In this document: in pieces, positions 56,180-64,000 of the stretch | Position numbering within the stretch: position 1 is the first letter of the stretch | Layout: every line of letters starts with the position of its first letter | NCBI GenBank assembly: GCA_047967505.1 | Contig: CM106541.1 | Origin: Dipteris shenzhenensis | Lineage: Eukaryota; Polypodiophyta; Polypodiopsida; Gleicheniales | Direction: 5' to 3' (one strand) | Length of the DNA stretch: 64,000 nucleotides | The notes under the pieces: generated by a model | Told to the model about the DNA's origin: nothing | Databases searched by the model: none | What the model saw: the letters and a program-made list of their open reading frames with translations, nothing else | Translations under genes and position numbers: made by a program

Positions 56180-56520
56180 ACCAAGGCTGTTGGTGTGGGT
56201 GTGAAGCTCACTTCACCAGGGGGTGAGGTGTATTGTTATAGCAAGTCTACACTAGTAAGTACTTGCAACTAAGCTGAGTACTCGGCACTCATTTTTGGGC
56301 TACAAAAGGTGCAAGGACATCGCATCAAGCAACTTGAGGTGCAAGGAGATTCTCAACTCGTGTGTGAACAAGTTAGTGGAAGGTGGAAGGTACAGAGAAA
56401 AGGCTTGGTTCCACGACATTAACAAGCATTGGAACTTTGCCAACAATTTGAAGAGGTAAAAATTCAGCATATCCCTCGAGCTCAAAATATAGTTGCTAAT
56501 TTCTTGGCACATGAAGCTTG
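56180..56520 (+). pseudogene. Retroelement RNase H-like relic
   Basis: Across a few stops the segment reads GVGVVLTSPGGEVY, then AEYSALIFGLQKVQ, VQGDSQLVCEQVSGRW, and finally HIPRAQNIVANFLA. This is the pattern of the extra RNase H domain of plant gypsy elements. A following frame (56544-56735) has a Cys/His cluster, CKECKGCGHHETKC. It is truncated on both sides. Confidence 0.65.
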
Positions 56521-57104
56521 TACTTCAATCACACATGAAGTGAGTGGAAGCACTGCCCCAACAAAGCCGCAAGCCACAAAGGAGGGTGATCATTTGTAAG
56601 GAATGCAAAGGTTGTGGTCATCATGAAACTAAGTGTTGGGCATATTTAATACAAGTTTACCGACTTCAAAAGAGCATCAAAAAGATCCTCAAGGACATTG
56701 CTCAAAAGAAGGATGCCAGACCGCACACCCCTTGAAGAAATAGCATGGCGATTACAAGAACTGGAAGAAGGTGAAGGTGATGTGCAAGCTCTCTAATTGT
56801 TGACATTTGTCATGGCATTCTGGTTTGCCTTGATGAACAACCTCATGCAGTGCCATGTCTCTAACCCTAGATTGTAAAGATGGATGCAATATCATGAGGG
56901 TTGGTCCTTTTAAGATTGTCTATAAGCTATTCTATGCTGAAGATTCTTCCCGTGTAGTATTTCACAATACACCAGTCACACCCTACCTTGCCTATGTGTG
57001 CTTTGTGGATGTATCTTCATCTGATTTTTAGTTCAAGCTACCTCTTTCCATTGTTTGCCAATAGATAAGCCTCATTTCCACTCTCTCTTTTCCATTTTTC
57101 AAGC

Positions 57105-59285
57105 ATGGCTGACATTCCCTTATTCTGTGGATGGGTTGAAGAAAATCCAAATGAGTATCTTGTGGCCTTCAAGCGTGGTTATGTTTCAACTTTCTTACTG
57201 AAGATAGATGGCTGTTGGTTCTTCCCACATTTCTAGAGGGTTTGGGTCAAGTGTGGTATGAGAAGCAGGCCAACGACGTTCGCCAAAGCTGGCCAAGATT
57301 GATAGCAGCAATGATTGAGTATTTTGGCAAACAAGAGGAGCCGGAGAATATGTACCTGTAGGTTGCAAACTTGAAGCAGTCAGAAGGTGAGATGGTGCGT
57401 CGATATGTGGATCGAGCGGCCATGCTCCTGGACCATTTAATTGCCACACAGGAGGACAATGCCAGATTTCAAGCTAGAATGACTCAGCATGTGCTGGGCT
57501 ACCTTGTAGCAAGAGCAAGTGACAAATTCCGCCTCAAGCTTAAATGGGAGAATCTGGAAACTATGGTGCTAGCACATGAGATTGCTCAAAAGTTTGATAA
57601 AGTTCAGTCTGAACCCTGCTTCCCTCATCAGGGATGCATCCATCGCCTCCACCTCAAATGTATGGTCCTCCCTTAGATGCTTACCCTCAACAAGGAGTAT
57701 ATCCCCAATCTCCACTTGGAAGATTTCCCCAACCTCGCCCATGAGCCCCCCTCCTTCCTACTCCCCCGACCCGTCTTGCTAAAGAACCCAGAGTCACTGA
57801 CCTAGCCATGGCCCTGAATTTGGCTTGAGATGGTGGGCATCAAAAATCAAGCCAATTGCCCTTCAAGACAACGTGCCAATGTTGTGTGCTACGAGAGTGC
57901 CACCAAAAGGTTCATTATCACACGGAATGCCCCAATATTCCAAGGGTGAATCTTCTAAGTGAATCAGGCACTGAGAATTCTAACAAAGAGATCCTTGACC
58001 TCGGGAAAAGAAGTCGTACCACCTCAGACCCCTCTCCAAACTGTGGACGAGGCTGCCCCAGAAAGAAGATGTCCTTCTCAGAGCCCTCAGATGCTGAGAT
58101 GGCAGACCCACCAAGAGCGAAGACTAAAAGATCTCGCAAGAGTAAGTGGTCACCCTTGGATTTTCCCATCGGCTCGGGGCAAGAGGAATATTTGATCATT
58201 TAGGACCTTGCTCATCGGTCTTTGAGCATCATGCTCCCTCAACTAATAGCATTAAGCCCTAAGGTGAGACGTGAGCTGCATTAAGGGCTCTCAACAAGGA
58301 GGAGTAAGAAAAAGGGAAAGGTACAAGAGGTCTCTTCTATCTCTGAAGAAATTGATCGGCACCCACATACAGTAGATGTCATCATAGATAATTGCCGTGT
58401 CAAAAGTATCTGTGTTGATGGGGGAGCTGCATGTAATATCATGGTGGCCCAAATCATGAAGAAATTGAATTTGAAATGCACAAGGCATTCCTCCACTCGA
58501 ATCAAGGTAGCAAATGGTTGATGACTCACCACCTTGGGAGTCATTGAGGATTTGCCCATCACTGTCAATGGGTTGACCACCACCATCAATTTCTATGTAG
58601 TGGACATTGAAGATACAGGCAGGAGTTACCCAGCCATACTCGGGAGACCATGGTTGAGAAAGAGTGATGCAGTCAGCTATTGGAAGACAGGACACATGTT
58701 TTTTGGTGCTTCTAAGGAGAAGATCCCGGTGCAACTAGGTGCCACTAAACCAGAAGAAGAAGAGGAACAAGACGGTGATACTCTCTCATCCTCGATGTCT
58801 GAATCAATGGAAGAATCAGATGGGAGGGAGGAGTTCTCAGAGGAGGAATTTTACATGATGGGGGTGTCTCCGACCCCGCCACCTACAAAAAAGGTAACAG
58901 CTAGTCCTCCACAGCTTGAATCTATGCTTTCCCTAGACCTCACTCCAAGTGAGAAAGACGAGTTCCTAGAAATGTTCAAAGATTTCCCTGACCTCTTCCC
59001 AATTAGCGACCGCCACCTTCGCCATGTGACTGCCATAGAGCACAAGATAGAGTTGAAGCCTGATTACAAGCCTGTGGCTCAAAAGTACTGGAGATTAGGG
59101 CCCCTACTGACTGATGCTTTGCGCTCAGAGTTGCAAAAACTTATAGAAGCTAGATTTATTGTTCCAATTCACAATACTAAATGGGTTTCGCCAGTGGTAG
59201 TCACCCCAAAGAAAAACAAGTGGCGGATCTACATTGACTGTAAGAAACTCAATGCAGCCACCAAGAGGGACCATCATCCTCTTGG
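57105..59285 (+). pseudogene. Truncated Ty3/gypsy gag-protease-reverse transcriptase
   Basis: Gag-like sequence starts at 57105 (MADIPLFCGW). It continues with WPRLIAAMIEYFGKQEEPEN and a frame at 57371-57670 (EMVRRYVDRAAMLLDHL). The protease-like segment near 58400 has VDGGAACNIM, the plant gypsy variant of the Asp-protease motif, and is followed by FYVVDIED and AILGRPWL. The reverse-transcriptase N-terminus has KWVSPVVVTPKKNKWRIYID and KLNAATKRDHHPL, ending abruptly near 59285, before the catalytic YxDD. Several stops occur in gag (57234, 57359) and before 58289. No LTR was found. Confidence 0.8.
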
Positions 59286-59335
59286 TTACTATCATAGTCA
59301 TGCAAACTATCAATCCATACATCACAAAAGATTCA

Positions 59336-59680
59336 GTATCCATGTACTAATACTCCACACAAGTGTGTTTTTAGTCCACGTTTGCCCTCCAATGCCGGTG
59401 GGATACGTCTATATCGTGGCAAAGTGGTTGTATTCTGGTCCGCCATCAATGGTGATGCACATGGACTTATCGACATGTGAAATAGCTTCCTCTCTCCAAG
59501 AAGCATACAACTTTCGAGCATCCTGCACATGACGTAAATGGATTGATTGCCATTTAATATATCTTCCTCGCTGCTGCTCACATTTAGTATGTTCAATGGC
59601 ATTTTTTAATTCATCACATGTCTTACATTTTGACATCCTTTGCTTTGATGGTGTCTTGACATGGTAAAAATCTCTACGCC
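59336..59680 (-). pseudogene. Diverged relic of the GHTHEDIDQ-type transposase
   Basis: Two minus-strand frames, offset by a shift near 59430, read KQRMSKCKTCDELKNAIEH, ASWREEAISHVDKSM, ITIDG, then DQNTTTLPRY and THLCGVLVHGY. These align block by block with the copy B protein (SKCNDCDDLK, EQAISHPNEYM, VDGMDQNTTTLPRF, THLCGVLVHGF). The sequence is clearly more distant than copies A and B are from each other. It abuts the truncated gypsy, so it belongs to another old family member. Confidence 0.75.
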
Positions 59681-59719
59681 TGTTGACTCTGTGCCAACAT
59701 GAACTTATGAAGAAAGAGA

Positions 59720-59990
59720 AGGTGTTACAACTTTGTGATACAACTTTGTGATACAACTTTGTGTTACAATTTTTTGTTACAACTTCTAGACACAACTTTA
59801 TGTTACGACTTTGTGATACAACTTTGTGTTACAACTTCTAGACACAACTTTGTGTTACGACTTTGTGTAACAACTTTGTGTTACGAGTTTGTCTACATGA
59901 AGAGAGAGAATGTGTTACAACTTTGTGTTACAACTTTGTGATACAACTTTGTGTTACAACTTTGTGATACGACTTTGTGTTACATGTAGA
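59720..59990. repeat. AACTTTGTG(A/T)TACA minisatellite
   Basis: About 17 units of a 14-15-bp motif CAACTTTGTGTTACAA or variants. An upstream frame reading it in the opposite sense is a shadow. Confidence 0.92.
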
Positions 59991-60149
59991 GAGAGAAGCT
60001 CTCCAACTTGTATAAATACCCCATAATGGAATGAAGCCCACACTCTTTGGGGCATTGTGTTGAGTATACTTTGGTATTCCAAGCATTTGTCTCAAGTGTC
60101 CATGCTTCCTTGCACTGCACGTCCAAAAGCATGTCCTAACCTTGCAACC

Positions 60150-60890
60150 CTTCTCCCCTCTCCTCCAACCCTGCAACCCACCCTCGCCTTCTCCTCCTCC
60201 TCCCTCCTCCTCCTCCTCCTCCTCCTTTCATCTCCACCACCACCTCCCCCCTCCCCCTCCACCACCACCTCCCCCTCCCCCTCCATCCTCTCCCCCTCCC
60301 CCTCCACCACCACCTCCCCCCTCCCCCTCCCCCTTCATCTCCACCTCCCCCTCTCCCCATTCACCACCACCTCCACCTCCCCCTCTCCCCCTCCACCACC
60401 ACCTCCCCCACTCCCCCTCCACCACCACCTCCCCCTCCATCCTCTCCCCCTCCCCCTCCACCACCACCTCCCCCCCCCCTCCCCCTCCACCACCACTTTT
60501 CCCCCCCCTCCCCCTCCTCTCCACCTCCCCCTCTCCCCCTCCACCACCACCTCCACCTCCCCCCCACCCCCTCCACCACCACCTCCCCCCCTCCCCCTCC
60601 CCCTTCATCTCCACCTCCCCCTCTCCCCCTCCCCCTCCACCTCCACCTCCCCCTCTCCCCCTCCCCCTCTCTCTCCTTTCTCTCTCTCTCCCTCCCCCTT
60701 TCTCTCTCCTCTCGCCCCCTTTTCCCCTCTCTCTCTCTCTTCTCTCTCTCCTTTTTTTCCCCCCCTCACTCTCTCCTCTCTCCCCCTCGTTCTCTCTCCC
60801 ACCCCCTCTCTCTCTCTCTCTCTCCTCTCTCCCCCTCATTCCCTCCCCCACCCCTTCTCTCTCTCTCCCCCTTACCCCGGTCAACCCCCC
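60150..60890. repeat. CCACCACCTCCCCCT polypyrimidine array
   Basis: CCTCCACCACCACCTCCCCC units grade into CTCTCTCC-rich sequence. Both strands show long stop-free frames that are not genes. It is similar in style to the giant element's arrays but lacks their flanks. Confidence 0.88.
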
Positions 60891-61450
60891 AGCCCACCCC
60901 ACCCCCCTCCCGCGGCGGTGCTCCGTAGAGCCGCCGCTGCCGCCTCGCCCACCCCCCAACCCCCGTCACCCGCCCCCTCTCTCTAACCCCCCACCCCCGC
61001 CGCCCGCCCGCAGCGCGGCGCCGCCGCCCGCGTGCCCCCCCTCACGCCACTCCGCCCACGCGCCCCTCGCTCACCCCCGTCCCCCACCCTAACCCCGCTC
61101 GAACCCCCTCCCCCGCCCACCCCACCCGCGCCTCCTCGCCCCGCGCCCGCGCCCCCCCCACCCCACTCCCCCCCCGCCCCGCCAGCGGTCGAGCCGCTAG
61201 CGGCGGCGCCCCCTCACCCGCCCGCCCCGAACCCCCTCCCTCGCCCAACCCTACCCGCGCGCCCAACCCCCGCCCCCTCGCCACCCCTCGCCCTCCCTCG
61301 TCGCCCCCCTCTTCCCCCGTCGCCCCTTCCCCCCCTCTCCCCTCACCCCTGCGTAAACACCCCCCCTGCGTGCAACCCCCGCTGTGCCATTCCCCCCCCT
61401 TGTGAAACCAACCCCCCCCCCGGGCGCCGCCGTCGGGCAGCCCCCCACAG
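60890..61450. other. CpG-rich C-rich tract
   Basis: A GC-rich stretch with many CCGCCGC and CGCGCC words, sharply distinct from the AT-rich surroundings. Proline- and alanine-rich frames are artefacts. Confidence 0.7.
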
Positions 61451-61479
61451 AACCAACCCAAAAAAGAAAAAAAAAAACA

Positions 61480-61740
61480 ACAACACCCTAACCTAAACTA
61501 ACCTACGGTTAGGTTAGTTGGTTAACCTAGGTTAGGTTAAGTTAGTCGGTTAACCCTAGGCTAGTTAGTCTAACTCAGTAGATTAGGTTAAGCTAGGTTA
61601 GTTGGCAGCAACCTAGACTAGGTTAGTTTTGCCTTTGGTTCGGTTAGTTTCACCTAACCTCAGTTAACTTAACTGTAGTTAGTTACATTAACTAAGTTCG
61701 ACTATGGTTAGTCTAACCCTCACTAGGCTAGGTTACTTGG
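61480..61740. repeat. GGTTA/TAACC-rich degenerate repeat
   Basis: Alternating GGTTAGGTTAG and CTAACCTAA words on one strand generate many short palindromes such as GGTTAACC. No homogeneous telomere unit is present. Confidence 0.75.
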
Positions 61741-62164
61741 TTTCAACCCCTTTGATTCACACCACCATTAGGACCCCCCCAACGCAAAATTTAACCCTCC
61801 TTTAACCGCTCGGTTTGGGACCCAAACTAAACCCTGTTTGAACCCACATTTCACACACAGAAACACCATGTTACGGGGTATTTTTCCAGCCCATTGCACA
61901 CCATTTTGGCATCCCTAGCACATGTTCATTCGCGCCCTCGTGTGGGCCTTATTTTGCACAAATTCACTCATATTTTCACACCGTGACCTCCGATTAACGA
62001 TCCGTCTGCACCGGCACATTCCCTACACACGTAGGACAATCTTAGGCACATTATTAACACGACGATCCCTAGAGACACTAACACCACTCTAACTCTCCTA
62101 ACAACACCACCTCCACAAACGCCCTTGGGGTAGCAACACCCTTGGCAAATCACGCACAATCTGC
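61741..62164. other. Leader of the right-edge gypsy element, no gene
   Basis: Ordinary-composition sequence between the GGTTA repeat and gag. No primer-binding site matching TGGTATCAGAGC was seen, so the LTR boundary is unknown. Confidence 0.4.
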
Positions 62165-64000
62165 ATGCAGTTACGTTCCGGCCAACGACTTCGACTCCAA
62201 CGCTTGCCCCATCCACATCTAACTCCACTGCAACAACTGCCCCCGCCAATCCTCTACCCCGAATCCCCCCCTGAGATTCAACAACTTCCTTTAACTCCTC
62301 CACGCCCCAACATGGCTGGTCGCCGTCATGAGCATGATGGGGATATCGAGCTCAATGCAGAGGCTGACAACTTCTTCAATCGATGAAATCACAACAATCA
62401 AGGCCGACGCCCCTTGGGAAAACTGGAACTTCCCAAATATAATGGTAGGGGAGACCCAGCTCGCTTCCTCCAGCATTTTGATGCCGCATGTCGAGCAGGT
62501 GGTGATCAATCCCATGAAACCAAGGTGGCTTGGTTTCCAATGGCCTTAACTAATGAGGCGTCGGAATGGTACCTCGACCTTCTCGTGGAAGAACGTGCCA
62601 CATGGGACCTACTTCAAACCGAATTCAAACGTCGCTTTCAAATGGAGAGGCTACAAGACGATCCTGCTCTCCAACTCAGAAAGATCGAACAAGGCTGGAG
62701 GGAAGATGTACGCACATACCTAGGAAAGATGAAGAGATTGATCACCAAATGTGACCCACGCCCAGATGCAAAGTACCTCACGGCATGGTTCATAGCAGGA
62801 CTCAGAAAGAAAATTCGCAAGGATATGAAAAAGATAAGTAGCTATGAAACATTCAGTGCTGCTCATGCGGCAGCCATTGACATCGAAGATGGCATGATAG
62901 ACTCAGACACTAGCAGTGATGACGCCAGATCAAATACACGAGATAAGCGCTCGAAAAAAGGTAAATCAAAGGACACTGCCGAAACATCCAATGAAGATCG
63001 CCTAGAGGCCATGATCTTGAAGCTGAAAGAAGATATGATGCAGGCCATGGATCAAAAACTCCACTTGTTGCAGCCGCCAACTCAAACATATCCACGGCGA
63101 GAAAATGTCTGGTGCCCACACTGCTTGGCAAATCATACAGCAAATGAATGCCCAGTCCTAAGAGCAAGGATCACTGCACAAGCAAATCCACCGCCACGGT
63201 TGTGGTGCCATATCTGCGTCGTCGGCGGCCATGATGAGAATAGTTGCATCTTCAACATGCGCAACAATCCGCCTCGACCACCACAATACCAAGCGGCACC
63301 CATGCCAGTATACAGGCAACCGGCACTTGCACAAGCACCACCAGCTCCGAGGCTAAATCCTGTTCCCGTTTGGACACAAGTCCCACAACTACTCAGGAAT
63401 CCGAATCCACAACCGTATCCAAGAGCACCAAATCCAGCTCCTCAGGCAGTTCCCATACATCAATTACAAGCCGAGGAAGTAGACTCGCTATTTGAGTATG
63501 AAGCAGAGTACCCAGTGTACTATGTAGAAGGTGCAGAGGGTCTCATACCAGTCTATGCAAATCAAATGCGACCCAACACATATCAAGCACCAATCAAGTG
63601 TTACGGTTGTGGAGAAAATCATAGGATCGCAGAGTGCCCTCATCGTGGTAGCCCCGCTACTTTCCAACCACTTTGCAGAGATTGTGGCATAGGACATGCC
63701 TGTATGGATTGTCCCATGAAAAATAAGGTCCCAGAACAAACAGAGGTTAAGCCTGACATCCCCATCGGCATCATTGGGGTGGACCATCAAAGTCTGGGTC
63801 CGCCGGCAAGTCTAAGGTCACAACCTATCAATGTAATTACACGCCAACAGAAAGAGGCCACGAAGGACCCTATCATTCCAATCCAACCGAAGCGACTTCT
63901 GAGAAAGAAAGCACAAGTGCCTCCACCTCCGCCAAGCAATGAGCAGCCGAGCTCATCCACATCAACTACTGAGCCTCGAATAAAAGAAGCTCCATTCCCG
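62165..64000 (+). pseudogene. Ty3/gypsy-type gag with four zinc knuckles, runs off window
   Basis: The frame starts MQLRSGQRL, a typical gypsy N-terminus, and hits one in-frame TGA at 62384-62386. It then stays open to the last base (about 538 codons). The capsid-like part has PKYNGRGDPARFLQHFD, ASEWYLDLL and LQTEFKRRF. Four CCHC-like motifs follow: CPHCLANHTANEC, CHICVVGGHDENSC, CYGCGENHRIAEC and CRDCGIGHACMDC, more than the usual one or two. The C-terminus is rich in Pro and Gln. Gag packages element RNA. Reverse transcriptase would lie beyond the window. The single stop could be a mutation, a recoding site or an assembly error. Confidence 0.82.

Noticed and set aside
59720-59990. CRISPR-like array at the AACTTTGTG repeats
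   Set aside because: The units are contiguous degenerate tandem repeats of about 14 bp without spacers, in a eukaryotic setting.
60057-61496. Long Pro- and Ser-rich frames at 60-61.5 kb
   Set aside because: Low-complexity C-rich DNA with open frames on both strands and no conserved motif.

Overview
The window looks like a repeat-dense land-plant chromosome. Three things point there: TTTAGGG-type repeats, retrotransposons with the TGGTATCAGAGC primer-binding site, and plant-type copia, gypsy and CACTA coding remnants split by GT-AG introns. A large-genome early-diverging lineage (lycophyte, fern, gymnosperm or moss) is a guess from the flavour of the families. There is no intact ordinary housekeeping gene; nearly everything is a mobile element or its relic, and most reading frames carry lesions (or assembly errors).

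Main object: a DNA transposon of about 18.9 kb at 35653-54565, bounded by a perfect 26-bp terminal inverted repeat and a 4-bp target duplication ACCT. It carries two divergent genes. The minus-strand gene (about 43319 to 37377) can be followed through nine exons with consistent splice phases. It encodes a ParB-like domain, a degenerate DNA-methyltransferase-like domain and two tandem Ulp1/C48-like protease modules. The plus-strand gene (49775-53535) encodes a candidate DDE transposase with a GHTHEDIDQ motif (DUF7869-like). Between them lie kilobases of polypyrimidine arrays with GCTGCCGCGGCAGC palindromes and about 0.9 kb of degenerate telomere-like repeat. A second copy in the same orientation enters from the left edge and breaks off at 6428.

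Layout. 1-6428: truncated copy of the giant element. 6429-8852: no gene seen. 8853-10882: complete small non-autonomous LTR element (1 difference between LTRs). 10883-13400: copia gag relic, short telomeric array and duplications. 13456-19886: minus-strand split gene of unnamed family. 21237-25406: decayed CACTA transposase and a CACTA terminus. 25407-33957: a broken ParB-DNA methyltransferase fusion gene, cut on its left by CACTA and internally by a full-length copia element (25881-31934), which itself holds two 246-247-bp hAT-like MITEs. 33958-35652: no gene. 35653-54565: giant element, with a third MITE near its right end. 54566-57100: possible SINE, hypothetical ORF, RNase H relic. 57105-59285: truncated gypsy. 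59336-59680: diverged relic of the giant-element transposase. 59700-61740: low-complexity and C-rich DNA. 62165-64000: gypsy gag running off the right edge.

The most notable theme is the repeated pairing of ParB-like and methyltransferase-like domains. It occurs once as a largely catalytic-looking fusion (25.4-34 kb) and once as an apparently non-catalytic version in the giant transposon, joined there to protease modules and linked to a candidate transposase. All family names come from motif recognition by eye; none was verified by search.
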